64,000 nt of DNA from Lachnospira sp. (GTDB taxonomy: Bacteria; Bacillota; Clostridia; Lachnospirales; Lachnospiraceae): NCBI GenBank assembly GCA_017621205.1, contig JAGATQ010000037.1:124001-188000 (forward strand). The letters run 5' to 3'. Each line of letters opens with the position of its first letter. Within the stretch, counting starts at the first letter, position 1. The translations under genes and the position numbers were made by a program. Below, piece by piece: positions 17,378 to 27,133 of the stretch. A model generated the notes under the pieces. That model was not told the origin of the DNA. It searched no databases and saw only the letters and a program-made list of their open reading frames with translations.

Positions 17378-19180
17378 ATGATTAGGTTAGAGTTGGAAAG
17401 AAATGATAAAGAACACAGTGTTATAGCATTATCAGAGGATTATCCGGCTATGGATTATATAGATGGGGAAGTATTGCTGTTGGAAAATAATCGATATACA
17501 CTTTCTTTACAATGTGGGGAAGAATTACAGAGTGCCGGGCTGATGATTGGAGATAGTTTTTTTGACATGAGCTATCACAAGGAGCAGGGGGAATATCGTA
17601 TAGACGATAAGATGGTATTTGAAGGATATTATGATTTAATTAGAATAACGGTGGTGCTGACTGATTTTATGGATAGGGAACAGGTGCTTTTTTCTCCTTG
17701 TCTGCGGGTTGCCTCTTCCAAACAGACAATAGCGAAGATTAATGAAATGCTTGCCGAGGTAGAGAATGCATATCCCCAAATACTACATTTCTGTTTTCAT
17801 GACAATTACAAGGAAGCAAGCCAAAACAAGAATCACAATCGTACAATCTGGAATACGATTACCATACTGGACGAGATTATATCCGTCTATAATACCAACC
17901 TTTCTTTGTTTAGTAACTATTGTAATAGCAAGGTGGATGATATTGACAGGATTGTTGATGCACATGCTATGAGAAATATGAATCAGAGCAGCTTGAACTT
18001 TATTGTTACCAATCCTAATAATCTTTTGGATACTACACGGGAGCGAAAGGGATTTCAGATTGGGAAAAAGTTTTACTTGCCACAGCGGGTCTGCATTCCC
18101 GTAAATGAGAGACATACTGGGACATACGAAAATAGGGTGATTGTCGGATTTTTGAAAAAACTCCAATTATATCTGGATGATACGATTCTTAAATTGGAAT
18201 GGGAGATAGAGAAGGCAAACGATATACCACAAAAAATTATTGATAAGCTTCCAGATACGCATGATTTAACCGGGAGATGTATTCAGGTACGTTACCGGAT
18301 GCTTGTTGATAAGCTGAAGAAACGAAGGAAATCGATAAGTGAAGCGTATTATAGTTATCAGAGGGTTTTAGGATGTGATGAGCTGGTTATCAATAATGCT
18401 CCCAAGCTTACCAATGTGTTTAAGCAGGTTAAGCAGTACAGGTTATGTTATGAATACATGTTAAAATGGTTTGAGGAGGGAGCATATTCGCTTGAGGCAA
18501 TGGATTATGTATTCCACTTAAAGAAATTGAGTAAAATATTTGAATATTTATGCCTTCTTAGGCTGCAGGATGCACTTTGTCAAAAGGGTTATCAGCTCAT
18601 GGATGCGAAGAGAGTGGATTATGCCATAGATGATGACTTTGAGAAAACCGATGGCATAGGGGATGCCCATTCAGCTTCGATAAATAATAAATATGAGTTT
18701 CGCAACGATAAATACCGGGTGCTTCTTTATTATGAACCCTATTTGTGCTGTGATAAATGCCATGATGAAATTGAGGTATACTCAACAGGCTTTAATTTTG
18801 AAAAAGAAAAATGGAGCCCATACTGGAAACCGGACTATCTATTAAAAATAGAAGGGGAACAGCAGTCATATTACTATGTTCTAGATGCAAAATTTTCTAA
18901 TTACAGCACGATTAAGAAGCATCATATGAAAAGCCTTGCTTTAAAATATGGGGTACAGCTAGCAACAAAGGATAAGCATTTCTCCCATGTTTTAGGGGTG
19001 GGAGCATTGTATTTAGACGGACGGAGGAATACGGACTATTTTAAGAAGAATATCAACAATGTGACTTCTTTTCCATTATATTTTAGTATAGATATAAGAG
19101 AGCGGGAGGAGAGTACTTTGGAAAATGCTTTAGGGGAATTGATAGAGCAAATGGAGCAAGTTGGGAGATGTGTCATTTGA
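17378..19180 (+). CDS. DUF2357-like PD-(D/E)XK nuclease, McrC-like partner
   Basis: From the ATG at 17378 (AAAAGGAG five bases upstream) the product is 600 residues. The N-terminal half is mixed alpha/beta and the centre helical. The C-terminal region has the nuclease core: KPDYLLKIEG (Asp about residue 486), then YYYVLDAKFSN (Asp-x-Lys about 502-504) followed by a conserved-looking KKHHMKSLALKYGVQL helix. This is the PD-(D/E)XK pattern of McrC and DUF2357 proteins. With the upstream ATPase it would form a type IV restriction-like defence system. Its target (modified DNA, RNA or other) cannot be read from sequence. Confidence 0.8.
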   Translation: MIRLELERNDKEHSVIALSEDYPAMDYIDGEVLLLENNRYTLSLQCGEELQSAGLMIGDSFFDMSYHKEQGEYRIDDKMVFEGYYDLIRITVVLTDFMDREQVLFSPCLRVASSKQTIAKINEMLAEVENAYPQILHFCFHDNYKEASQNKNHNRTIWNTITILDEIISVYNTNLSLFSNYCNSKVDDIDRIVDAHAMRNMNQSSLNFIVTNPNNLLDTTRERKGFQIGKKFYLPQRVCIPVNERHTGTYENRVIVGFLKKLQLYLDDTILKLEWEIEKANDIPQKIIDKLPDTHDLTGRCIQVRYRMLVDKLKKRRKSISEAYYSYQRVLGCDELVINNAPKLTNVFKQVKQYRLCYEYMLKWFEEGAYSLEAMDYVFHLKKLSKIFEYLCLLRLQDALCQKGYQLMDAKRVDYAIDDDFEKTDGIGDAHSASINNKYEFRNDKYRVLLYYEPYLCCDKCHDEIEVYSTGFNFEKEKWSPYWKPDYLLKIEGEQQSYYYVLDAKFSNYSTIKKHHMKSLALKYGVQLATKDKHFSHVLGVGALYLDGRRNTDYFKKNINNVTSFPLYFSIDIREREESTLENALGELIEQMEQVGRCVI

Positions 19181-19237
19181 TGTGTGATTAGAGATTTTGT
19201 ATGCCCCCAACAAAGAAACCAATACGACAGGTTGTTT

Positions 19238-19308
19238 GAGAGGAGAGTATCGGCAAAGCCTTGGATTGGTTGCCTAATCAGTCCAAGATTTTGTCCGTAC
19301 CTCCTCTC
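19238..19308. terminator. Long hairpin between convergent genes
   Basis: GAGAGGAG at 19238 pairs with CTCCTCTC at 19301-19308, and pairing continues inward with mismatches to CTTGGATTG and CAGTCCAAG, giving a stem of about 30 bp with a 9-base loop. It lacks a clear T-run but lies between the convergent nuclease and secreted-protein genes, so a bidirectional terminator or mRNA-end structure is likely. Confidence 0.6.
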
Positions 19309-19322
19309 GATTATTTATTGTC

Positions 19323-20438
19323 CTATTTTGCTTTTACCTTCTTAGTATAGGTTTTAATCTTTTTGCCACTGTTATTATAGGCATATATCTTAAACTTATA
19401 GCTTTTTCCTTTTTTCAAGGTTCCATTAACAGCCTTGCTTGTCGTCATCGTATAGGTTAATTTCTTGGTAGTTGCAACCCTTTGATACTTTTTGCTGCTT
19501 GTATTATACTGATATACCTGATATTTCTTAGCCTTCTTTACCTTCTTCCAGGTCACCTTGCAGGTTGGCAGAGTGCTGGTCTCTAAAGTGGTAGAGGAGA
19601 TACCCTGCATTTGTGATTTTACTACAATATAATAGGTTCCCGCTTTCAGATTACCAGAAACGGTAGTACCGGTTCCTCTGGTACCTGGAACAGCATCAGA
19701 AAGGACGGTATTATATTTATTGTCCACAATCAGGAATCGATTATCTCTAATAAAAGTACTACCAAGTTTGTCATCCTCAATAGTGGAAATAATACTTGTA
19801 GAAGCCGTTACCTTTGACTCCTTGTTCAAGGTAAACTTATAGGTCTGCCAGGTAACGGTGCTGGTAAAGAAACCAGTTACTGGTGTATTCTTCGGAATTA
19901 CCGATGCAGCAGCATAATTGTTACCAAGGGTTCCCCCCAATCGGTCTACATATTGCGCCACAACCCCCTGTGCTACAATCGGATTACCAGCTAAGGCATG
20001 CGGGTCACTTTGTGGTTTCCAGCTCACCTTCCACTTGCTAATCAGATAATAGGTTCCCGCCTCCAGATGTGCTGTAATCGTTTTGCTTTCTTCATTGAAG
20101 CCGGGAGTGGATTTAAGTACATTCACTCCCATCTCGTCCGTAGCAAGTATGTAATTATAATCCATGGCAGTACTATACTTACTGCTAGAAACCGTAGAGG
20201 TGAATCCCACTGTTACTATTGCAGGCTTTACTAAAGTGAATTTCGCACTTTTTGTTCCCTCCTCTAATGAGGTGATACCTGTGTGATTGGTATAATTCAC
20301 CGAGCTATCCACGGTAATGTCCTGAGATTCCCTGACCGTAAGCTCTGCATCCACCGCCTTCGCTGAGTACCCCTGTGACAATATTCCAATTGTCAACGCA
20401 GCTGCCAGCATCAGTACTGTTTTAAATTTTCTCATCAT
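19323..20438 (-). CDS. Secreted protein with beta-rich repeats and a C-terminal Fn3-like domain
   Basis: From the ATG at 20438 (GGAGGAGG eight bases upstream) the product is 371 residues. A signal peptide (MMRKFKTVLMLAAALTIGIL to about residue 28) is followed by two similar beta-rich segments, each with a YYLI or YYIV strand after a Gly-Thr pair, resembling bacterial pre-peptidase-type domains. The last 80 residues look like a fibronectin type III module rich in Lys and Tyr. There is no anchor motif. Its start lies 28 bp from an inverted recombination-like site, and the only good promoter nearby points away from it, so expression is probably switched by DNA inversion. Confidence 0.75.
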   Translation of the reverse strand: MMRKFKTVLMLAAALTIGILSQGYSAKAVDAELTVRESQDITVDSSVNYTNHTGITSLEEGTKSAKFTLVKPAIVTVGFTSTVSSSKYSTAMDYNYILATDEMGVNVLKSTPGFNEESKTITAHLEAGTYYLISKWKVSWKPQSDPHALAGNPIVAQGVVAQYVDRLGGTLGNNYAAASVIPKNTPVTGFFTSTVTWQTYKFTLNKESKVTASTSIISTIEDDKLGSTFIRDNRFLIVDNKYNTVLSDAVPGTRGTGTTVSGNLKAGTYYIVVKSQMQGISSTTLETSTLPTCKVTWKKVKKAKKYQVYQYNTSSKKYQRVATTKKLTYTMTTSKAVNGTLKKGKSYKFKIYAYNNSGKKIKTYTKKVKAK

Positions 20439-20465
20439 ATGATTGTCCTCCTCCAATATTTTTAG

Positions 20466-20485
20466 CCAAAAGGTGTACTTTTTGA
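20466..20485 (+). repeat. Left inverted site of the putative invertible promoter
   Basis: The 20-bp sequence matches the site at 20621-20640 on the other strand with one mismatch. It consists of half-sites CAAAAGGT and ACTTTTTG around a central GT. It lies between the invertible segment and the secreted-protein gene. Confidence 0.75.
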
Positions 20486-20620
20486 AATTATTTTCATGTA
20501 TAATTATCTAGGGAAAAATAGACGGATATCGTTACTTTTTTATGAGAAATTGGTGAGAAAAGGAAAAATACCTTGATATGAAAGGGGGAATATGGTAATA
20601 TATTTTGTGTAGTTAAGGTA
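20486..20620. promoter_or_regulatory. Putative invertible promoter segment (phase switch)
   Basis: A 135-bp segment bounded by inverted 20-bp sites and placed between a secreted-protein gene and a small serine recombinase. It contains one strong promoter, which now points rightward, away from the secreted-protein gene. After inversion the -10 box would lie near 20505-20510, about 70 bp before the start codon at 20438, reading into it. I see no good -35/-10 pair facing that gene in the present orientation. Inversion itself is inference. Confidence 0.7.
20573..20601 (+). promoter_or_regulatory. Strong promoter inside the invertible segment
   Basis: TTGATA (20573-20578), a 17-bp spacer and TAATAT (20596-20601). 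As drawn it transcribes rightward through the right inverted site into the antisense strand of the recombinase gene. Confidence 0.75.
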
Positions 20621-20644
20621 TCAAAAAGTACACTTTTTGGTATC
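20617..20644 (-). repeat. Right inverted site of the putative invertible promoter
   Basis: A 28-bp near-perfect palindrome, half-sites GGTATCAAAAAGT and ACTTTTTGGTATC, around a central AC. The inner 20 bp (20621-20640) match the left site in inverted orientation. It starts 7 bp beyond the recombinase stop codon. Confidence 0.75.
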
Positions 20645-20650
20645 TTTTTT

Positions 20651-21283
<633 letters not shown>

Positions 21284-21394
21284 CTATGCATATTGATTAT
21301 TTTCCTGAGTATCATATCATTTCCCCATATCACATAGCTATGTCCAATGCTTGAATACCGTGGTTATCATCTGCCACATATTGTTATAAAAGAC

Positions 21395-21424
21395 TTGCCT
21401 TGAAGCAAATGGGTAACGTATAAT
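21395..21424 (+). promoter_or_regulatory. Promoter of the HD-GYP gene
   Basis: TTGCCT (21395-21400), an 18-bp spacer and TATAAT (21419-21424), about 60 bp upstream of the chosen start. Confidence 0.65.
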
Positions 21425-21484
21425 ATAACAGGAAATTATTCTGCCAATACCGATATGATTGATAACCATGAGAGGAGAGTTATT

Positions 21485-24472
21485 GTGATAAAGAGATACA
21501 ACATAGTAAAAGCAATTGTCGTGATTAGCATGAGTATTGTCTTGATGCTTAGTTTTTTCCCTAAAGCCATACTCTGTTATGCTAAGGAAGGGACCAGTGT
21601 CGGGAACTGGATAAAAACGGATTATAACGCAGAGAATGGACTTCCCACCGGGGAAGCCAATGCTATTTTGCAGACACAGGATGGTTTTATATGGATTGGC
21701 AGCTATGGCGGGCTGATTCGCTATGATGGAAAGAGCTTTAAGAATTTTAGCACGCAGAAGGGGACGCTGGAGTCCTGCAGTATACGGGCGTTGTATGAGA
21801 GTGAGGATGGGACGCTTTATATTGGCACAAACGATATGGGGGTTTATCTCTATCGGGACGATACATTTATACAGGCCTCCTATAAGGACGGGGAGGATGG
21901 TTTTTATTCTGTGCGTTCCTTTACAGAAACATCGGATGGCACCATTTATGTGGGAACGACATCGGGTCTTGCGAAGCTTCAGGAGGATGATAAGGAAGTA
22001 ACGCTTTCAGCAGTTTCCGGAACAAATGGAGATATTATTTATGATTTGGCATGTGACAGTAATGATGTCCTCTGGGCATGTTCTGACAATGGAAGGATTA
22101 TTCTCGTAAAGGGAGATACGTTTCTGACGGAAATGGATGCGTCTTTATGGATGAAGGACAATTGTTATTCTGTGCTTGCCGGTTCGGATGGTTTCCTTTA
22201 TCTGGGCAGCAGCAAAAATGAAATAGTCAGGCTGCAACTAAAGGATGACAATTATAAGACTACGTCCATTACGGGAGTGTGTATTTCTACTGCCACGCTG
22301 CATACGGTAAATGATATATATGAGGATTATGAGGGGAATATATGGGTTCTGGCTGACAATGGAATAGGATGTATCCAAAGCGGACAACTGGATAAAGAGG
22401 GGGAGAATACCGCTCTTGAGATTCCTTCCGTGATGCGGGATATGTATTCGGTGTGTTCCATGATAGAGGATTATGAGGGAAATCTCTGGACAGCATCTAC
22501 AAAGAGTGGTATCAGTTATTTTTCCCACGGTAAATATACCAATTTTAATGAAGCGGGCAAGCTGGAAAACATGGCAATCAATGCTATTGAGCAATATGAT
22601 GGCTACAGCTATATCGGGACAGATTATGGCCTGATTGTATTAAACCGTGATTATGAGCCGGTTGCCAATGCTTTAACTACGGAGCTTGCTTCGAAGCGTG
22701 TGCGTCATATAACATGTTCTAAGGATGGCACATTGTGGTTTAGTCTTTACGGAGATGGGCTGGTGCAGTATCATCCCGGACAGAGTCACTATCAAATATA
22801 TACAACGAAGTCCGGGCTGATGAGCAATCAGATACGCATGACGCTGCCCATGTCGGATGGTTCTATTGCCATAGCCGAGAGCAGTGGTATTGATATTTTA
22901 AAGGACGGGAAAGTGATTGGCAGTTATGGTGAAGAACCGCTCCCCTATCCTTTTATTCTCTGTATGTTTGAGGCGGAGGATGGAACGCTGGTTGCCGGTA
23001 GTGATGGTATGGGTATTTATACCATTAAGGATTCCGAGGTAAAGCAGTATTATCAAGAGGATGGTTTGGAATCTGGAGTTGTTTTACGAATGGCACTGGA
23101 TAAGGAGGCGAAAGGGGTCTGGGTCAGTGCAGGTAATGCACTCTATTTCTGGGATGAAAATGGTATTCACAAGATGCCCTTTTATGATGGGGCGGGAAGC
23201 GTCTTAGATATTCAGATTGTGGATGACAAGCTGTGGCTGATGAAGAGTAATGGTCCCCTTGTGGTAGATAAAAAGGGGTTGCTGGAGGGGAACTATGAGG
23301 TCAGGGAGCTTTCCAGGGAGTATGGACTGACCGGGAATCTGGTTGCCAATTCATGGAATTACAGGGCAGAGGATGGCAGTCTCTGGCTGTGTACCAATAA
23401 TGGTATTTCCGTGATTCATACGCAGGATTTGCCGATGAATGGGAAAGCACCAAAGGGAACGGTGACACAGGTGATTGTGGATGATGAGGTCATGAGTGCA
23501 GCTAAGAAGGTGACGGTTGCTGCGTCGGCAAAGCGTATTACACTGGATTTGGCGGTGATGTCTTATACGTTAGGGGATAAAACAGTGGAGTATTATCTGG
23601 AGGGCTTTGATGATAGGAAGCTGCACTGTAATATTTCAGAACTATCCAACATTAGCTATACGAATCTTTCCGGGGGCGATTATGTCTTTCATATGACAGT
23701 ATATAACGAGGATGGCATAAAGGGCAACAGCTATGCTGTGAATATCCATAAGGCATATCATTTCTGGGAGCTTGGTTGGGTAAAGCTGCTTCTGATTGTG
23801 CTGTTGGTTTCTCTGGTTGCATTTGTATTCCAGCTGGTATACCGTGTAAAAATCAAGCAGTTGAAGAAGAGACAGGCAGAATACCGTTCCATTATAGAAC
23901 AGTCACTGCAGACCTTTGCCAATACGATTGATGCGAAGGATAAGGACACGAATGGGCATTCCTACAGGGTTGCAATCTATTCCAAAGAGTTGGCACGCCG
24001 GATGAAGCTGTCTAAAGAGGAGCAGGAAAATGTTTATTTTATGGCATTGCTGCATGACATTGGCAAAATTGGAATTCCCGACAGTATTCTGAAGAAGAGT
24101 GGAAAGCTGACTGCTGAGGAATGGGAGATTGTCAAGAGCCATCCTGTTATCGGAGGGGAGATTCTTAAGGAATTTACTGCGATTGAAGGGATTGCGGATG
24201 GGGCGAAATACCATCATGAGTTTTATAATGGTAAGGGCTATTGTGAAGGACTTAAGGGAGAAGAGATTCCACTAAATGCGAGGATTATTGCGGTGGCAGA
24301 TGCCTTTGATGCGATGTGCAGCAGGAGGTATTATCATGATGGCACCACCATCGAGCATGCAAGGGAGGAGATTGCCCGTTGCAGTGGAGAGCAGTTTGAT
24401 GCGGAGGTTGCAAGGTGTATGCTGGAAATGATTGATGATGGGTTTATGGATGACAAGGTGGCAGAGCAATAG
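21485..24472 (+). CDS. Membrane sensor with beta-propeller domain and HD-GYP phosphodiesterase
   Basis: The GTG at 21485 is preferred because AGGAG lies seven bases upstream and a signal-anchor segment (VVISMSIVLMLSFFP) follows. The 995-residue product has about 650 residues of two-component-regulator propeller repeats (recurring W-x-G/AS blades such as DGFIWIGSYGGLIRYDG), a Y_Y_Y-like beta domain, one membrane helix at about 765-790, then an HD-GYP domain: HDIGKIG (about 857), HPVIGGEIL, HHEFYNGKGY and DAFDAM. It should sense an outside ligand and hydrolyse cyclic di-GMP inside. The HHE-NGKGY segment differs slightly from the usual HHExxDGxGYP form, so activity is likely but unproven. Confidence 0.9.
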   Translation: MIKRYNIVKAIVVISMSIVLMLSFFPKAILCYAKEGTSVGNWIKTDYNAENGLPTGEANAILQTQDGFIWIGSYGGLIRYDGKSFKNFSTQKGTLESCSIRALYESEDGTLYIGTNDMGVYLYRDDTFIQASYKDGEDGFYSVRSFTETSDGTIYVGTTSGLAKLQEDDKEVTLSAVSGTNGDIIYDLACDSNDVLWACSDNGRIILVKGDTFLTEMDASLWMKDNCYSVLAGSDGFLYLGSSKNEIVRLQLKDDNYKTTSITGVCISTATLHTVNDIYEDYEGNIWVLADNGIGCIQSGQLDKEGENTALEIPSVMRDMYSVCSMIEDYEGNLWTASTKSGISYFSHGKYTNFNEAGKLENMAINAIEQYDGYSYIGTDYGLIVLNRDYEPVANALTTELASKRVRHITCSKDGTLWFSLYGDGLVQYHPGQSHYQIYTTKSGLMSNQIRMTLPMSDGSIAIAESSGIDILKDGKVIGSYGEEPLPYPFILCMFEAEDGTLVAGSDGMGIYTIKDSEVKQYYQEDGLESGVVLRMALDKEAKGVWVSAGNALYFWDENGIHKMPFYDGAGSVLDIQIVDDKLWLMKSNGPLVVDKKGLLEGNYEVRELSREYGLTGNLVANSWNYRAEDGSLWLCTNNGISVIHTQDLPMNGKAPKGTVTQVIVDDEVMSAAKKVTVAASAKRITLDLAVMSYTLGDKTVEYYLEGFDDRKLHCNISELSNISYTNLSGGDYVFHMTVYNEDGIKGNSYAVNIHKAYHFWELGWVKLLLIVLLVSLVAFVFQLVYRVKIKQLKKRQAEYRSIIEQSLQTFANTIDAKDKDTNGHSYRVAIYSKELARRMKLSKEEQENVYFMALLHDIGKIGIPDSILKKSGKLTAEEWEIVKSHPVIGGEILKEFTAIEGIADGAKYHHEFYNGKGYCEGLKGEEIPLNARIIAVADAFDAMCSRRYYHDGTTIEHAREEIARCSGEQFDAEVARCMLEMIDDGFMDDKVAEQ

Positions 24473-24530
24473 GTTGTGCAGGAGAAGTGCTTGAACAGGA
24501 AGAAAACCGCAGGAGGAGGGGAAACACGAC

Positions 24531-25550
24531 ATGGATTTTAAGAAGCTAATGCTAACACAGGAATATGATTTTTTGCGAACTAATGAACGGCTTGGGGCGA
24601 GAATCATATTGCTGGGACTTGGTGGCAGCTATGCATACGGAACCAATAACGAGCAGAGCGATATTGACTTTAGGGGAATTACTCTGCCGTTGCAGTCGGA
24701 TTTACTGGGGCTTACGACCTTTGAACAGTATGAGGACAGGCATACAGATACTGTTATTTATTCTTTTAACAAAATGGTGAAATTATTATTAGATTGCAAT
24801 CCCAATACATGTGAAATACTTGGCTTGGATGAGGAGCAGTATCTGATTAAAACGGCATTAGGGCAGGAGTTGATTGACCATAGTGATTTATTTTTATCCA
24901 AAAGGGCTGCTAAATCCTTTGGAGGCTATGCCAGTGCCCAGCTTCGCAGATTACAAAATGCGATTGCGAGAGATTCCATGCCGCAAATGGAACGGGAACA
25001 GCATATTTTAAATTCTGTCCGGCACGCATTAGATGATTTTCAACGCAGGTATGAACAGTTTGAATATGGAAGTATAAAACTATATGTGGATTCGGCAGTA
25101 ACGGCAGGGCTGGATACAGAAATTTTTGTGGATGCCACCCAGACACATATGCCATTGCGGGATTACCAGAAGATGTTTGTAACACTGAACAATGTGATTC
25201 GGGACTATGATAAAATTGGAAAACGCAATAAAAAGAAGGATGACAATCATCTGAATAAGCATGCAATGCATTTAATCCGGTTATTCATGATGGCGATTGA
25301 TATATTAGAGCAGGGGAAAATAAAGACACACCGGGTGGATGATTTGGATTTGTTGATAAAGATTCGTGAGGGTGGTTTTCAAAAAGAGGATGGAACGTTT
25401 TGCGAGGAATTTTACTGTATATTATCAGACTATGAAAACCGGCTGGAAATGGCGACGAATAATAGTATTTTGCCAGACAATCCCGATATGGATAAAGTGG
25501 AAGCCTTTGTAGAGTCTGTGAATAAAAGGGCAATTGAGGGGGATTATTGA
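24531..25550 (+). CDS. Predicted nucleotidyltransferase (DNA polymerase beta superfamily)
   Basis: The 339-residue protein has the nucleotidyltransferase signature LGLGGSYAYGTNNEQSDIDF near residue 30 (GS...DxD), followed by a helical region and HLNKHAMHLIRLFMMAIDIL, which fits the COG3541 group of uncharacterised nucleotidyltransferases. It would transfer a nucleotide to an unknown acceptor. It begins 59 bp after the HD-GYP gene with a GGAGGAGGGG site and may be cotranscribed. Substrate unknown. Confidence 0.75.
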   Translation: MDFKKLMLTQEYDFLRTNERLGARIILLGLGGSYAYGTNNEQSDIDFRGITLPLQSDLLGLTTFEQYEDRHTDTVIYSFNKMVKLLLDCNPNTCEILGLDEEQYLIKTALGQELIDHSDLFLSKRAAKSFGGYASAQLRRLQNAIARDSMPQMEREQHILNSVRHALDDFQRRYEQFEYGSIKLYVDSAVTAGLDTEIFVDATQTHMPLRDYQKMFVTLNNVIRDYDKIGKRNKKKDDNHLNKHAMHLIRLFMMAIDILEQGKIKTHRVDDLDLLIKIREGGFQKEDGTFCEEFYCILSDYENRLEMATNNSILPDNPDMDKVEAFVESVNKRAIEGDY

Positions 25551-25819
25551 TTTTATTAAGACAGAAACGAAGCGGCAAAAGCAGCTCGTGGAGGTTATGG
25601 AGGATGATAGGCGAAAAGAGTGGGATACGTTGAATCAGTTGTTTTTGGATATACTGTCCAATGTGTAATTCCAAGCGGTACTTACTTTTATGCAGAGGCG
25701 GGATACCGATGGATGAGGCACTGAAAAATGTGGAATAAAATGTTTTGCTAATTTGTGATACATAATATATAATGGAAACTGATAGCATAAAAGGAAGATG
25801 TTTAAGGGAGGAATTTCTG
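25551..25819 (+). other. Intergenic region with a short open remnant
   Basis: In the +1 frame after the nucleotidyltransferase stop, codons stay open to a TAA at 25666-25668 and give a charged helical peptide (RQKQLVEVMEDDRRKEWD). It has no clear start and looks like the tail of an older gene or of a frameshifted extension. A GGGAGG site for the next gene is at the right end. Nothing else is supported. Confidence 0.3.
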
Positions 25820-27133
25820 ATGAAATATGCAAATCAAGTTTCTGAAATAATAAATGCATTTTCACCTGCGCCTTTGAAAAAGGAACAGATGCCGGAGTTT
25901 TACTGTGATGATACTATGGAGTATCGTACAAGTGATAAGTATAGCTCGCCAATCGAAGATATATTTGATATTTGTCAGAGTTCGGAAGAATATAGTGCAT
26001 GTCTGCTGTTAGGGCATAAAGGTTGTGGGAAAAGCACAGAGCTAAACAGGATGTCTGAAAGACTGATGGATGCCGGACATTATGTAAAGACGATTCATTG
26101 TAGTACGGACTTGGATTTGTTTAATATTGTATATTCTGACCTTTTTATTCTAATGGGAGAGGCTTTGCTGGAAATCGCAGAGGAAACAGGATGTGATATT
26201 AAAAATAAAGTTTTGGAGGATATTAAGAATTTCTGGAATGAGGGTACTGAAATCATGATATCCCAGGAATTAGAGATGGCTTCCTTGGAAACAGGGATGG
26301 CAGTTGAAACAAAAGGTATCCTTGCAGGTATTTTAAATGTTTTTGCAAAAATCAAAGCAGATTTAAAGTATAATGAAGAGACAAGAAAAGAATATCGAAG
26401 AAAAATAAGTGTTCGTTCCAGTGAATGGATTGGGATATTAGGTAGTGTGGCTGAAGAAATTGCCGAGAAAGCGGATGGAAAAAAGCCGGTTATTATTTTT
26501 GAGGATTTGGATAAACTGAATCCAGAAGATGCATGGAAGGTATTTTATAACTATGCGGCAATTCTTTCTGGAATGACGTTTCCGGTAATATATACCTTTC
26601 CTATTGGACTTTCTTATGATGCAAGGTTTTCGGCTATGGATAGTTATTTTGTAACGAAAACACTTCCCATGATTAAAATTGCAACAATAGATAACGAGCC
26701 TTTCGAGGATGGTATAAATATCATCACTGAAATTGTAACAAAACGTGCAGATTTGAATTTGTTTGAACCCAAGGTTATAAGAAGGCTGATAGAATGTACC
26801 GGTGGTTCCCTCAGGGATTTATTTCAGGTGATTAGTGCGTCAGCTAAAAGAGCAGAACGCAGGGATAGTGAAACTATTTCTATGGAAGATGCCAGGCGTG
26901 CGTTAGAAGAGATAAAGACATCATTAACAAGGCGGATAGAGGAAAAGGATTACAAGTTCTTATTGAATATTTATAATGGAAATAAAGAACAAATAGAGGA
27001 CAGGGAGGTATTGCTGGAAATGCTGCAGGCATCCGTGGTACTGGAATATAATGGGAAACGATGGCATAATGTTCATCCTCTTGTGGTAGATTTTTTTAGA
27101 GAACAGGGGATGATTGAAGATGTCAGAAAGTAA
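25820..27133 (+). CDS. P-loop ATPase, STAND/AAA-like, paired with a TPR protein
   Basis: From the ATG at 25820 (GGGAGG eight bases upstream) the product is 437 residues. It has Walker A LLGHKGCGKSTELNR (about residue 65), Walker B PVIIFEDLDKLNPED (about 225) and a TGGSLRDLFQVIS sensor-2-like segment (about 330), then a C-terminal helical domain ending in a winged-helix-like region. This arrangement recalls ATPases of the STAND/Orc-like AAA type. The stop overlaps the TPR gene by 14 bp, so the two are made together. A signalling or anti-phage role is an inference from the pairing; I do not recognise a named system. Confidence 0.7.
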   Translation: MKYANQVSEIINAFSPAPLKKEQMPEFYCDDTMEYRTSDKYSSPIEDIFDICQSSEEYSACLLLGHKGCGKSTELNRMSERLMDAGHYVKTIHCSTDLDLFNIVYSDLFILMGEALLEIAEETGCDIKNKVLEDIKNFWNEGTEIMISQELEMASLETGMAVETKGILAGILNVFAKIKADLKYNEETRKEYRRKISVRSSEWIGILGSVAEEIAEKADGKKPVIIFEDLDKLNPEDAWKVFYNYAAILSGMTFPVIYTFPIGLSYDARFSAMDSYFVTKTLPMIKIATIDNEPFEDGINIITEIVTKRADLNLFEPKVIRRLIECTGGSLRDLFQVISASAKRAERRDSETISMEDARRALEEIKTSLTRRIEEKDYKFLLNIYNGNKEQIEDREVLLEMLQASVVLEYNGKRWHNVHPLVVDFFREQGMIEDVRK

